From: Anderseniella sp963700735
GTDB lineage: Bacteria; Pseudomonadota; Alphaproteobacteria; Rhizobiales; Aestuariivirgaceae
Direction of reading: 5' to 3'
Assembly: GCA_963700735.1 (NCBI GenBank)
Contig: CAVOYR010000005.1
Span: 62,001 to 126,000, forward strand
DNA length: 64,000 nucleotides
Notes under the pieces: generated by a model
The model's database searches: none
The model's input: the letters and a program-made list of their open reading frames with translations, nothing else
What the model was told of the DNA's origin: nothing
Program-made: the position numbers and the translations under genes
Shown here: in pieces, positions 26,283-35,722 of the stretch
Numbering within the stretch: position 1 is the first letter of the stretch
Layout of the letters: each line of letters opens with the position of its first letter

Positions 26283-27461
26283 TCACGACAGGCGGGACAA
26301 GGCCGCCACCAGCGCGTCGATCTCTTCAGCGGTATTGTAATAGTGCGGCGCTGCCCTCAGCAGCACCGGCAGGTGCCGCGCCTCGGCATCCAGCCGCGTG
26401 CTGTCCGGGTCGGATGTGCCGATGCAGATGTTCTGCTGGCGAAGTGTAGCCACGCACCGGGCTGGGTCCACCCCGTCAATGGTGAAGCTGACGATGGCGC
26501 AATTGACATCCCCCTGGTCGCGAACCTCGGCACCCTTGACCTCGCGCAACCGGCCCCTCAGGATTTCAGCCAGGCCCCATGCGCGCTGCTGTATCGCATC
26601 AAGCCCCAGCGACACCGTCAGGTCAACGGCCACGCCAAGCCCGGCGCGCAGCGCATAGGCATTTTCCCAGGTTTCAAACCGGCGTGCATCGGGCCGCAGC
26701 TCATAGCGATCCTTCGACACCCAAGGTGCGCCATAATGATCGATCATGGCCGGCTCCAGGCCACCGTCCAGCCAGTGCCGGCGCACATACAGGAACCCGG
26801 TGCCACGCGGGCCGCGCAGGAACTTGCGCCCGGTTGCCGACAGGAAATCACAGTTCAGCACATCGACGTCCACCGGCATCTGGCCAATCGCCTGACAGGC
26901 GTCCAGCAGGTACGCCACGCCATGCCGCTTGGCCACATCGCCGATGGCGGCGGCGGGGTTCACCAGCCCGCCATTGGTGGGGATCCAGGTGATGGCGATC
27001 AGCTTCGTGCGCGGACCGATCAGCCGCTCCAGCGCATCGACATCCACCGCGCCGGTTCCGTCGTTGGGTGCAACGTCGATGATGATGCCGTGGCGCCTTG
27101 CCCGTTGCAGCAGCGCAACATAGTTGGCAGCGTATTCCGCCTGGCAGGTAATCACCCGGTCACCCGGTTTCAGGTCCAGCGCATAGAACGCATGGCACCA
27201 CGCTACCGTGGCATTCTCGAGCAGGGCAATCTCGTCGCGGTGCGCACCAACCAGCCGGGCGACACTGTCGTACACCCGCTCCAACCCGGCAGAACGCTCG
27301 CCATGCGCCTCGTAGCCACCCACCGCCGCCTCAAGCGCGGTGTAATCCGTGATGGTGTCCACCACCGCTTGCGGCATCAGCGCAGACCCGCAGGCCAGAA
27401 GGTGGTTCACATTGGTGGTTCCGGGCGTGCCGCGCCGGATGCTGTTTATGTCCAACGTCAT
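26283..27461 (-). CDS. Class V aminotransferase-family PLP enzyme
   Basis: This 392-residue fold-type I PLP enzyme of the cysteine desulfurase/isopenicillin N epimerase group has the PLP-contacting DACQAIGQMPVDV and the Schiff-base Lys in SATGRKFLRGPRGTGF. A serine or cysteine desulfurase reaction is possible. The usual desulfurase Cys loop is not obvious, so a lyase or epimerase role is as likely. It ends close to the serine hydrolase gene (convergent) and begins 11 bases after putA on the same strand, so it is probably cotranscribed with proline catabolism. Confidence 0.82.
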   Translation of the reverse strand: MTLDINSIRRGTPGTTNVNHLLACGSALMPQAVVDTITDYTALEAAVGGYEAHGERSAGLERVYDSVARLVGAHRDEIALLENATVAWCHAFYALDLKPGDRVITCQAEYAANYVALLQRARRHGIIIDVAPNDGTGAVDVDALERLIGPRTKLIAITWIPTNGGLVNPAAAIGDVAKRHGVAYLLDACQAIGQMPVDVDVLNCDFLSATGRKFLRGPRGTGFLYVRRHWLDGGLEPAMIDHYGAPWVSKDRYELRPDARRFETWENAYALRAGLGVAVDLTVSLGLDAIQQRAWGLAEILRGRLREVKGAEVRDQGDVNCAIVSFTIDGVDPARCVATLRQQNICIGTSDPDSTRLDAEARHLPVLLRAAPHYYNTAEEIDALVAALSRLS

Positions 27462-27471
27462 TCCGGCGAGC

Positions 27472-30400
27472 CTACCGCCCCTGCTCCATGCTCATCAAGG
27501 CTGCGTTGCCGCCCGAGGCCGTGGTATCCTGCGAGAAAACCCGCTCAGCCGCAAACCGGTAAAGATAATGAGGCCCGCCCGCCTTCGGGCCGGTACCGGA
27601 CAGCCCCTCGCCACCAAACGGTTGCGAGCCGACCACCGCGCCGATCTGGTTGCGGTTTACGTACATGTTGCCCACGTGCATCTTGCGCCTGACCTGCTCG
27701 ATGGTCTCCTCGATGCGCGAATGCAGGCCCAGAGTCAGCCCGTAACCGGTTGCGTTGAGCGCGTCGCACACCTGGTCCAGCCTGTCCGCCTTGTAGCGCA
27801 CCACGTGCAGGCACGGGCCAAACACCTCCTCGGTCAGCGGTGCCAGCGACTGCAGTTCGTAGATAGCGGGCGTGACGAACGTACCCGCCTTGCACGGCGC
27901 CGGCATGGGCAGGTCGATCAGCGTCTTGGCCTCCCGCGCCATGCGCGCCTTGTGCGCCTCCAGCCGGTCCCTGGCCTCGTCGTCGATCACCGGGCCAACG
28001 TCGGTTGAAAACTCCAGCGGGTCCCCTACCTTCAGTTCCGCCGCAGCACCGGTCAGCATGTCGATGGTGCGTTTGGCTGCCTCTTCCTGAACGAACAGGA
28101 TGCGCGCCGCCGAGCAGCGCTGCCCGGCTGAATCGAACGCCGACAGGATCAGGTCGCGCACCGCCTGCTCCGGCAGCGCGGATGAATCCACGATCATCGC
28201 GTTCATGCCGCCGGTTTCCGCGATCAGTGGCAGGATGGCGCCATTGCGGGCCGCCAGCGCCCGGTTGATGATGTGCGCCGTCTGGGTCGAGCCGGTAAAC
28301 GCCACGCCGCCCAGCAGTGGATGCTTCAACAGCCGCCCGCCAATGCGCGCGCCGTCGCCCGGCAGCAAGGACAACACTTCCGGCGGTACGCCTGCCTGGT
28401 GCAGCAACCGGACCGCTTCGTAGGCAATCAGCGGCGTCTGCTCGGCCGGCTTGGCCAATACCGTGTTCCCCGCTGCCAGCGCTGCAGCAGCCTGGCCGGT
28501 GAAAATCGCCAGCGGAAAGTTCCACGGCGCGATGCAGGCAAACGTGCCGCGGCCATGCAGGGTGAACTGGTTCAGTTCGCCCGTCGGCCCCGGCATGTCG
28601 CGTGGCAACGTGAACTTCTCGCGCGCCTGGCTTGCGTAATAGCGCAGAAAATCAACCGCCTCGCGCAGGTCGGCCTGTGCATTGTCGAGCGACTTGCCGG
28701 CCTCGCGGATAAGCAAGGCAAACAGTCGCGCCGCATTGGCCTCATACAGGTCCGCCGCCCGGTCAAGGCACGTTGCCCTGCCCGCGCCACCCATTGCATC
28801 CCAGCCGCCTTGCGCCTTGTCCGCCGCCTTGATGGCCGCGTCCACCTGCGCATCCGAGGCTTCCGACACCGTGCCAACCGTCACCGACCGGTCATGCGGC
28901 GAGGTGATGTCGCGCGGGCGCTCACCACTGGCATGGCCGGGCACCAGCGCGGTTGCGTGCACCGGCTGCTGCAGCGCTGCCCTGATCTGCTGCATCAGCG
29001 GCTCACGCGTTGCATCGTCCCACAGCGGCACGCCCTTCGAGTTTTCGCGCGGCGTGAACAGTTTCGATGGCGGCAGGATGCGCGGATGCGGCAATCGGTC
29101 GAGCTGGCGCACCACGGCAACCGGGTCCTCGATGATCTCCTCGATGGGCGCTTCGTCATCGGCCAGCCGGTTGACGAACGAGGTGTTGGCCCCGTTCTCC
29201 AGCAGGCGGCGTACCAGGTAGGCCAGCAGGTCTTCGTGGCTGCCCACCGGCGCATAGATGCGGCACGGCTGGGCCAGCCCGTCCTTGCTGGTCACGGCGT
29301 CATAGAGCGCCTGCCCCATGCCGTGCAACCGCTGGAACTCGAACTCGCGGTCATTGCCCGCCATGACGGAGACTGCCGCAACGGTATGCGCGTTGTGGGT
29401 GGCGAACTGCGGGTAGAACGCATCGCGGTTGCCCAAGAGGTATCGCGCGCAAGCAAGGTATGACACGTCGGTCGAGACCTTTCGCGTGAACAGCGGAAAG
29501 TCCTCGTACCCGGCAATCTGCGCCAGCTTGATCTCGGTGTCCCAATAGGCACCCTTGACCAGCCGGACCGGGAACCGGCGGCCCGTATCCCGCGCCAGCC
29601 TCGCCAGCCATTCAAGCGCCGGCATGGCCCGGCGCGAATAGGCCTGCACCGCAAGCCCAAGCCCGTTCCAGCCGGCAATCGCCTTGTCGTGGGCCAGCCG
29701 GCCGAACAGTTTCAGCGAAATCTCCAGCCGGTCCACTTCCTCGGCATCGATTGTAAGCGCCATGCCGCCGGCCTTCGCCTGCTCGCACAGCTTCAGTATC
29801 TTCGGGTAGAGCTCATCCATCACCCGGGCCTCGTGGCGCGCCTCATAGCGCGGATGCAGCGCCGACAGCTTCACCGAGATCGACGGCAGTTCATGGATCG
29901 GCCGGTCCATCTTGTCAGACGCCGCAATCGCCTTGATGGCATCGGCATAGGACTGCCAGTAACGGTCCGCGTCCTTCATGGTGCGCGCCGCCTCGCCCAG
30001 CATGTCGTAGCTGAACCGGTAGCCGTCCTTCTTCAGCGGCTTGGACACGTCGAGCGCCTCGGCGATGGTGCGGCCCAGCACGAACTGCTTGCCCATGATC
30101 TTCATGGCGTGGCGCATGGCCTGCCGCACCACCGGCTCGCCCGACCGCTTCACGATCCTCGAGAAATAGCCCGACGGATTGGCCACCGCATCCGTGCCCA
30201 GATCGACGAAGCGGCCCGTCAGCATCAGCCCCCAGGTCGAGGCGTTGACGAACAGCGAGTCGGATGCACCCATGTGCTTGTCCCAGTCGCGACCGCCGAT
30301 CTTGTCGGCAATCAGCTTGTCGGCGGTGTGGTCATCTGGAATGCGCAGCAGCGCCTCGGCCAGGCACATCAGCACCACGCCCTCCTCGCTCGACAGCGAG

Positions 30401-30606
30401 TACTGCTGCATGAACTCGTCGACACCGCCCTTCTGCTTGCGGCCCTTGCGCACCTGCTTCACCAGGCTGGTGGCCAGCTCCTGGGTCTTGCGTGCATCGT
30501 CGCCATCCAGCCGTGCCGACGCCGCCAGCCTGTAAACAAGGTCGCTTTCATCCGCGAACAGGTGCTGAGAGACAGACGTGAATTCCGGCAACATTAACGT
30601 GGGCAT
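27472..30606 (-). CDS. putA: Bifunctional proline dehydrogenase / P5C dehydrogenase PutA
   Basis: This 1044-residue enzyme oxidises proline to glutamate in two steps with substrate channelling. The N-terminal half holds the FAD-binding proline dehydrogenase barrel (around 170-480), including RLVKGAYWDTEI and the YAPVGSHEDLLAYLVRRLLENG region. The C-terminal half is an aldehyde dehydrogenase with FTGSTQTAH, the catalytic Cys in SAGQRCSAARIL and Glu in AETGGMNAM. The ribbon-helix-helix DNA-binding domain of E. coli PutA is absent, so it is purely enzymatic and regulation falls to the divergent Lrp-type gene. The ATG at 30606 is chosen because GGAG lies eight bases upstream; a GTG at 30615 overlaps that site. 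Confidence 0.96.
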   Translation of the reverse strand: MPTLMLPEFTSVSQHLFADESDLVYRLAASARLDGDDARKTQELATSLVKQVRKGRKQKGGVDEFMQQYSLSSEEGVVLMCLAEALLRIPDDHTADKLIADKIGGRDWDKHMGASDSLFVNASTWGLMLTGRFVDLGTDAVANPSGYFSRIVKRSGEPVVRQAMRHAMKIMGKQFVLGRTIAEALDVSKPLKKDGYRFSYDMLGEAARTMKDADRYWQSYADAIKAIAASDKMDRPIHELPSISVKLSALHPRYEARHEARVMDELYPKILKLCEQAKAGGMALTIDAEEVDRLEISLKLFGRLAHDKAIAGWNGLGLAVQAYSRRAMPALEWLARLARDTGRRFPVRLVKGAYWDTEIKLAQIAGYEDFPLFTRKVSTDVSYLACARYLLGNRDAFYPQFATHNAHTVAAVSVMAGNDREFEFQRLHGMGQALYDAVTSKDGLAQPCRIYAPVGSHEDLLAYLVRRLLENGANTSFVNRLADDEAPIEEIIEDPVAVVRQLDRLPHPRILPPSKLFTPRENSKGVPLWDDATREPLMQQIRAALQQPVHATALVPGHASGERPRDITSPHDRSVTVGTVSEASDAQVDAAIKAADKAQGGWDAMGGAGRATCLDRAADLYEANAARLFALLIREAGKSLDNAQADLREAVDFLRYYASQAREKFTLPRDMPGPTGELNQFTLHGRGTFACIAPWNFPLAIFTGQAAAALAAGNTVLAKPAEQTPLIAYEAVRLLHQAGVPPEVLSLLPGDGARIGGRLLKHPLLGGVAFTGSTQTAHIINRALAARNGAILPLIAETGGMNAMIVDSSALPEQAVRDLILSAFDSAGQRCSAARILFVQEEAAKRTIDMLTGAAAELKVGDPLEFSTDVGPVIDDEARDRLEAHKARMAREAKTLIDLPMPAPCKAGTFVTPAIYELQSLAPLTEEVFGPCLHVVRYKADRLDQVCDALNATGYGLTLGLHSRIEETIEQVRRKMHVGNMYVNRNQIGAVVGSQPFGGEGLSGTGPKAGGPHYLYRFAAERVFSQDTTASGGNAALMSMEQGR

Positions 30607-30615
30607 CTGATACAC

Positions 30616-30721
30616 TCCGGCTGAAGGTCGATATCCTTACATATCCGGTTCAAGACAGGGATATTCGCCAAGTTTTATGATACTCGTGGTGGCAATCACC
30701 ACAACGGAGGCGAGAAGTCCC
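30616..30721. promoter_or_regulatory. putA-putR divergent promoter region with inverted repeats
   Basis: The 106-base gap between the divergent genes contains ATATCC twice (about 30632 and 30642) and an opposing GGGATAT near 30660. These could form a regulator site. A palindrome GTGGTG-GCAAT-CACCAC lies just before the regulator gene's ribosome site. This is the expected binding site for the proline-responsive Lrp-family regulator; exact -35/-10 positions are unclear. Confidence 0.5.
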
Positions 30722-31213
30722 ATGTCCCTCAAACTCGACACCTACGACTTCAACCTGCTTGATGCGTTACAGAAGGATGGTCGCGCCAGCATCGCTGACC
30801 TCGCCAAGCGGATCAACCTGTCGGCAACGCCTTGCGCGCAGCGGCTGCGCAAACTTGAAAGCGCCGGCATCATCGGCAGTTACCGGGCGCTGCTCGATCC
30901 GCGCGCACTCGGTCTCGATCTGCTGGTGTTCATCGAGGTCACACTCAAGGAAACCGGTGAGCAAACGCTGCAGGCGTTCAACGCGGCTATCCACGCCGTG
31001 CCGCATATCCTCGAATGCCACATGATTGGCGGTAATTTCGATTATCTGCTGAAGGCGCGCGTGTCGGACATGCCGCAGTATCGCGCGCTGCTGGGCAGCG
31101 AGATCGGCTCGCTTCCCATGGTGCAGGGCACGCACTCCTACTTCGTGATGGAAGAAGTCAAGGATACCGGACCTTTGCCGCTGAAGCCGGTGCGAAGCGC
31201 GGGCAAAAGGTGA
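30722..31213 (+). CDS. putR: Lrp/AsnC-family regulator, putative PutR
   Basis: This 163-residue transcription factor has an N-terminal winged helix-turn-helix (NLLDALQKDGRASIADLAKR, then LSATPCAQRLRKLESAGII) and a C-terminal RAM ligand-binding domain (about residues 75-150). It is divergent from putA over about 110 bases, the arrangement of PutR in Agrobacterium and Rhodobacter, where it activates putA in response to proline. GGAGG lies upstream of the ATG at 30722; the frame back to 30677 is not needed. The role in proline control is inferred from position and family. Confidence 0.88.
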   Translation: MSLKLDTYDFNLLDALQKDGRASIADLAKRINLSATPCAQRLRKLESAGIIGSYRALLDPRALGLDLLVFIEVTLKETGEQTLQAFNAAIHAVPHILECHMIGGNFDYLLKARVSDMPQYRALLGSEIGSLPMVQGTHSYFVMEEVKDTGPLPLKPVRSAGKR

Positions 31214-31243
31214 TAGGTTCGCGCGGAAATTCGAACCTCCAAG

Positions 31244-32104
31244 ATGATTCCCATGCCCGACAGGCTCAAGACCGTCCGCACCATCGATGCCTTGCGCGCC
31301 AGCGTCAACGGCTGGAAGCGCCTCAACATGCGAACCGCGCTGGTGCCCACAATGGGCGCGCTGCACGACGGCCACCTGCGTCTGGTCGAACTGGGCCTGC
31401 GCATTGCAGAGCGCGTCGTGGTGACGATTTTCGTCAACCCTACACAGTTTGCCGCCGGTGAGGACCTCGACGCCTACCCGCGCACCGAGAAATCCGACGT
31501 CGAGAAGTTGCGCGCAGCCGGGGCGCACCTGGTGTTTGCACCACACCGGCTGGAGATGTACCCGGAAGGCCATTCGGCCCGTGTGACCATGGGCGGGCCG
31601 GCCAAGGCAGGCCTTGAAGACACCTTCCGGCCCCACTTCTTCGACGGGGTCGCAACCGTCGTCGCCAAGCTGTTTCTGGCGGCGGGGTGCGACTATGCAA
31701 TGTTCGGCGAGAAGGATTACCAACAGCTCATGGTGGTGTCGGCCATGGCCCGCGACCTTTCCATTCCGATCACCGTCGTGGGCGTACCGACGGTACGCGA
31801 GGCCTCCGGGCTGGCCATGTCGTCACGAAATGCCTACCTGAGCGAACAAGAGCGCGAGATCGCACCACTGCTTCACAAGACACTTGAAGAACTTGCCGCA
31901 AACATCAGGAACGGCAAGAATATCGCACGGTCTTGCACTGCAGCCCGCAAAAAGCTGATCGCTGCGGGCTTCAAGCCCGACTATGTTGAAGCCCGGTCGG
32001 CGGAACGCCTGATGCCGGTCAAGGATGTCGCCCAGACACAAATCCGGTTGCTGGCCGCAGCCTGGCTGGGCAAGACCCGGCTGATCGACAATATTCCGGT
32101 TTAG
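31244..32104 (+). CDS. panC: Pantothenate synthetase
   Basis: This 286-residue enzyme joins pantoate and beta-alanine using ATP in vitamin B5 synthesis. The nucleotidyltransferase-fold motifs are PTMGALHDGHLRLVE (the HxGH motif), FVNPTQF, FGEKDYQQLMV and MSSRNAYLS (KMSKS-like loop). It begins 30 bases after putR on the same strand. The ATG at 31244 or at 31253 could be used. No panB or panD is in the window. Confidence 0.96.
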   Translation: MIPMPDRLKTVRTIDALRASVNGWKRLNMRTALVPTMGALHDGHLRLVELGLRIAERVVVTIFVNPTQFAAGEDLDAYPRTEKSDVEKLRAAGAHLVFAPHRLEMYPEGHSARVTMGGPAKAGLEDTFRPHFFDGVATVVAKLFLAAGCDYAMFGEKDYQQLMVVSAMARDLSIPITVVGVPTVREASGLAMSSRNAYLSEQEREIAPLLHKTLEELAANIRNGKNIARSCTAARKKLIAAGFKPDYVEARSAERLMPVKDVAQTQIRLLAAAWLGKTRLIDNIPV

Positions 32105-32120
32105 AAGGAGATCCCGCGAG

Positions 32121-32348
32121 ATGAACTCACTGGTGATTATCTGGCTCGTCATGCGGGTAGTGTCGTATGCCCTGTTGAGCTTCATCCTTGTCTTCCTGAT
32201 CGGCGGACACGGCATTGGAGACACGGTCAGCGCGATGGCGTTGATAAAGCCGGAGCTGATGCTGGAAAGCACGGTCGGCTTCGGCATCTTTGCGGTGATC
32301 TGGCTGGTGTGGGGCTTCGCGTCGTGGCGGTTCCTGTTCGGCAGGTAA
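32121..32348 (+). CDS. Small two-helix membrane protein of unknown function
   Basis: This 75-residue protein is dominated by two hydrophobic segments: residues 4-28 (VIIWLVMRVVSYALLSFILVFLIGG) and about 52-72 (VGFGIFAVIWLVWGF). A short loop with Glu lies between them. I do not recognise a family. AAGGAG lies ten bases before the ATG, a strong ribosome site, and it begins 16 bases after panC, so it is probably translated from the panC message. Confidence 0.65.
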   Translation: MNSLVIIWLVMRVVSYALLSFILVFLIGGHGIGDTVSAMALIKPELMLESTVGFGIFAVIWLVWGFASWRFLFGR

Positions 32349-32360
32349 CCCTTCCATCGG

Positions 32361-32777
32361 CTAGAGCAGCCCGAGCTCAGCCAGTTCGTTGCGCATCTGC
32401 TCGGGCATGTCGGCGTTTATCGCCTCTTTCGACAGGTCCTGCGGCGCATCCTCGGGTTTCAGGTATCGCCAGCCCTGGAACGGGCGGCGCGGCTGCGGCC
32501 GCAACGGCACCAGCTCCGGATCCAGCACCAGGTTACAGCGGGTGATGCCGTCGGTATCCTCGAACGGGTCGATCGAGATGATCTTCTGGCGACAGCTCAC
32601 CATGCCCTTGATGACCCAGTACAATGACCCCTTGCCGACGATTTCGTCGGCGCGTTTCGGGATCATCCGGGTGGTGTGATAGATGCTGCCGACCGTGCGA
32701 AACCGCATGGCCTGCCAGTCTGCCAGGTCCTGCATGTCGGTCGCGCCGACGCACAATTTGAGAATGTTGAGGGTCAT
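32361..32777 (-). CDS. DUF1489 family protein
   Basis: This 138-residue protein of unknown function is conserved in alphaproteobacteria. The pattern MTLNILKLCVGATDMQDLADWQ, then HTTRMIPKRADEI, YWVIKGMVSCRQ and RPFQGWRYL is that of DUF1489. It has no signal peptide or membrane helix. The frame opens to 32813 but the ATG at 32777 gives the conserved start. It converges with the small membrane protein gene. Confidence 0.87.
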   Translation of the reverse strand: MTLNILKLCVGATDMQDLADWQAMRFRTVGSIYHTTRMIPKRADEIVGKGSLYWVIKGMVSCRQKIISIDPFEDTDGITRCNLVLDPELVPLRPQPRRPFQGWRYLKPEDAPQDLSKEAINADMPEQMRNELAELGLL

Positions 32778-32859
32778 GCCCCGACAATCAACCACCCCGA
32801 CCCCGGGTTGCAATGGCTGCGACGGAGGTTTTCACAGGTTTGGCGGAAGTTTCTGCCGG

Positions 32860-33714
32860 TCAGCTGTTGAAATAGGCGGGATCAAGCTGTTTCAGCGAAT
32901 AACGGGCTTCCGGCCGCACGCCGATGTTGTGCCGAACCATCAGGTCCGCCAACTGGTCCCCGTCGACCAGCGCGATGCGGCGGGGAATGGCGGCGACAAA
33001 ACTGCGCGCCGAGTCGGGAAACCGGGCCGTGGTGACGAACACGCCCTTGGGCGCCTTGTGCGCCTCCAGCGAACCGGCAAAGTCCCGGACTGCAGCCAAT
33101 GGCACGGTGGTTGAAGGCTTGTACCGTTTGGCCTGGATATAGAGGTAGTCGAGGCCCAGTTCGTCCTGGTGAATGACGCCATCAACGCCGCCATCGCCAC
33201 GCCCGCCCAGTCGACGCGCCATCCAGCCGGCATCCCGGCCATAACCCATGGCGACCAGCAGGTGGATGATCATGTTCTCAAAGAACTCCGGTTGCTGGGC
33301 ATAGACGCGGGCCAGCAGATCCCGGCGCAATTGGCGGTTTGCGCGGCCGAACTGCACCGCGAGTGCACGAGCATCACTGTCTTCATCCGTGTCGCCGGGA
33401 TCGTGATCAGGCGAAGCTGCAGGCGAAAATGGTGTTGAGGCCTCGCTGAACCCGCGTCCACTGCGAAGACGCACCCTCGCTCCATCGGCAGAGGTGCTGA
33501 GGTGGCCTTCAGCCGCAAGATATGAAAGTGCCCAGCGCAGGCTGTTGGCCAAGGCGGACTCGCGGCCGCTGGGCAGTTGCGAGCCATGAAGCTGGTCAGT
33601 CAATTCAAGGCTGGCAGCGATAAGGCCAAGCAACTCGGAGAACTGCAGTTCACCACCGGCCTGTTCAAGTCGGTCCAGTGCGGGCTGCATCAAGGTGCGA
33701 TAATCCTGAAACAA
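32860..33714 (-). CDS. Mrr-like restriction endonuclease-fold protein
   Basis: This 284-residue protein resembles Mrr, the modification-dependent type IV nuclease. A winged-helix N-terminal part (about 1-85) is joined by an acidic linker (about 100-115) to a C-terminal Mrr_cat nuclease domain. The catalytic residues are visible: GGVDG with Asp178, then YIQAKRY with Gln194 and Lys196, the usual D-QxK form of PD-(D/E)XK. There is no methyltransferase or other restriction subunit beside it, so it either stands alone or acts in DNA repair. Base composition matches its neighbours. Confidence 0.82.
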   Translation of the reverse strand: MFQDYRTLMQPALDRLEQAGGELQFSELLGLIAASLELTDQLHGSQLPSGRESALANSLRWALSYLAAEGHLSTSADGARVRLRSGRGFSEASTPFSPAASPDHDPGDTDEDSDARALAVQFGRANRQLRRDLLARVYAQQPEFFENMIIHLLVAMGYGRDAGWMARRLGGRGDGGVDGVIHQDELGLDYLYIQAKRYKPSTTVPLAAVRDFAGSLEAHKAPKGVFVTTARFPDSARSFVAAIPRRIALVDGDQLADLMVRHNIGVRPEARYSLKQLDPAYFNS

Positions 33715-33793
33715 GATGGCTTTCCCCGGCTTGAACCACTCTCCCTCTCAGGACTTTCGCACCACCCCGGTCAGTGGCCTAAGCCTGAAGACG

Positions 33794-34198
33794 TCAGCTT
33801 TTCTCGTGCGGCTCCACCGGTGCTCCGGACTTGCTCCAGGCACCGAACCCGCCAATCAGGTTGTAGACCGGCTTCAGGCCCATGCGCTGGGCGACCTGTG
33901 TGGCCAGGGCAGACCGGAAACCGCCGGCACACATGAAGATGTACGGCCCGTCGCCGGCGAAGAAATCCTTGTAATACGGGCTTTGCGGATCGATCCAGAA
34001 CTCTACCATGCCGCGCGGCACGTGCCGCGACCCGGGCACCTTGCCGTCGCGCCACAACTCGCGGATATCACGGATGTCGACCAACATTGCGCCCTTGTTG
34101 TCGATCAGGTCACGGGCGCCCTCGACATCGACTTCGCTGATCTCGGCCTTGGCTTCGCGAACGAGGTCGTTGACGCTGACAGTGATGGTTTGCGGCAT
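33794..34198 (-). CDS. Rhodanese-domain protein
   Basis: This 134-residue single-domain sulfurtransferase has the substrate-entry region MLVDIRDIRELWRDGKVPGS and the active-site Cys in FMCAGGFRSALA. A role in sulfur transfer to cyanide, thiols or an acceptor protein is typical but not specified by context. The frame is open to 34213; the ATG at 34198 (MPQTITVSV) has AAGGGA upstream. It is cytosolic, with no signal peptide. Confidence 0.87.
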   Translation of the reverse strand: MPQTITVSVNDLVREAKAEISEVDVEGARDLIDNKGAMLVDIRDIRELWRDGKVPGSRHVPRGMVEFWIDPQSPYYKDFFAGDGPYIFMCAGGFRSALATQVAQRMGLKPVYNLIGGFGAWSKSGAPVEPHEKS

Positions 34199-34282
34199 GA
34201 CGAATCCCTTCAATGTGTCTCAAAGATAACAGGAAATACGCAAAGTTGACGTATGATTATTTCATCGCGCCGGCATTGACCG

Positions 34283-35482
34283 TTACATGCGCTTGGGCAA
34301 ATGCTGCCACACAACCCAGCCACAGACCAAACTCCAGATGCCCAGCACGATGAACACCGAGTTCAGCGGGGCATAAAGCAGCAGGATCGAAAACCCCAGC
34401 GTGGGTATCAACTCGGACAAATCCAGGTAGGTGCGGTAAACACCGGTCATCTCGGCGCGCTCGTGCGGGCGGACTGCCCGCATGAATGGAATCGCACCGA
34501 CGCCATCAACCGCAACCGCGCCAATGGCGGCCCCGAGCAGAGCCAGCGCGGCTATCAGCGGGTAGTCCTGGCCAGCTATGCCTGCACCAAAACTGCACAC
34601 GGCCATCAGGCAGAAGGCGGCAGATATGACCTTCCTCACGCCGACACGCTGGGCCAGCTTGCCAAACGGATACGCCAGCACCAGCATCAGGTTGCCTGCA
34701 GAAACCAGAAAGCCCGCCATCTGCTGGCTCTGTCCACTCTGCACCATCAGGATGGGCGAATAGACGAAGAAGATCACCCAGAAGCAGGACCGGCCGAACG
34801 CGATCAGCCAGGCCAGCCGAAGGCGGGGCTGCGCCACGAACCGGCGCAAGCCCGACAACGCGTTGCGGGGTTTGGTCTTGGCGGGGCGGATGGCGCTGTT
34901 GTCGGACATGCGCAGATACCAGAACAGGCCCAGCAGCAATACCGAACAGGCTGCGGTGAGCGCATGCGGTGCCCAGGTGCCGTACGTGGTGTAAAGCCAG
35001 ACGCCGAGAGAAGGACCGATCGTCCAGGATATCGTGGCGAACGTCATCTTCAGCGGTTCGACCTTGACGTATTCCTGCTTCCGGATGTGGTCGAGAATGT
35101 ACAGGCTGGTCGCGATGTTCAGGCACGATGCACCGAACACCCGCATGAACATGCCAATGCCCTGCCCCGGAATCGTATCCGTCGTCAGTGCCGCCGCACT
35201 GAGGATCAGCGCCAACGCCCCGAACGTGTACACGAACCGCCGGGCGGTGTGGGCGATGATGGTGGGGATGAGCAGCGTGGTGATCAGCGAGCCGCACGCC
35301 ACCAGCATGTAGATCTGGGAAACCTTCTGGCCGGATTGCAGCAACTCGTACGCTTGCAGCGAAATGACGGTAGCCACGCAGGCACGCGCAAAACTCTCCA
35401 CCATGAACAGCAGCGTGAACGCCCCGGCGGTCGGCTTGGGCGCGCTGGGGAGCCAGATTGGATACCGGGCTGAAAAAGCCAT
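34283..35482 (-). CDS. Major facilitator superfamily transporter
   Basis: This 399-residue permease has about twelve hydrophobic segments in two halves joined by a basic cytosolic loop (about residues 195-215, RPAKTKPRNALSGLRR). It lacks strong specificity motifs, so the substrate cannot be named. The frame opens at 35503, but the ATG at 35482 (MAFSARYP) is the likelier start. It stands alone between rhodanese and the divergent RraB-like gene. Confidence 0.82.
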   Translation of the reverse strand: MAFSARYPIWLPSAPKPTAGAFTLLFMVESFARACVATVISLQAYELLQSGQKVSQIYMLVACGSLITTLLIPTIIAHTARRFVYTFGALALILSAAALTTDTIPGQGIGMFMRVFGASCLNIATSLYILDHIRKQEYVKVEPLKMTFATISWTIGPSLGVWLYTTYGTWAPHALTAACSVLLLGLFWYLRMSDNSAIRPAKTKPRNALSGLRRFVAQPRLRLAWLIAFGRSCFWVIFFVYSPILMVQSGQSQQMAGFLVSAGNLMLVLAYPFGKLAQRVGVRKVISAAFCLMAVCSFGAGIAGQDYPLIAALALLGAAIGAVAVDGVGAIPFMRAVRPHERAEMTGVYRTYLDLSELIPTLGFSILLLYAPLNSVFIVLGIWSLVCGWVVWQHLPKRM

Positions 35483-35722
35483 GTCGCGCGTCCCGTAAAC
35501 CAATCAAGCGTGCGGCCTGCAAGCATATCGTGCGAGGTTCCTGCCCGTTCTCCGTTACGCCAGAATTGCGCTTCGTAGAAGAGCGAAACTGCATGGCAGT
35601 TGAGCGTTGCAGGATTGGCTGCATGACCGCCAGATGTAACGGCTCAACCTTTCATTAGGCAACACGGGCTACAATTCAATCCAGTTAATGATCAAGTTGT
35701 GAGTTTGAAAGGTGTTGTCGGG

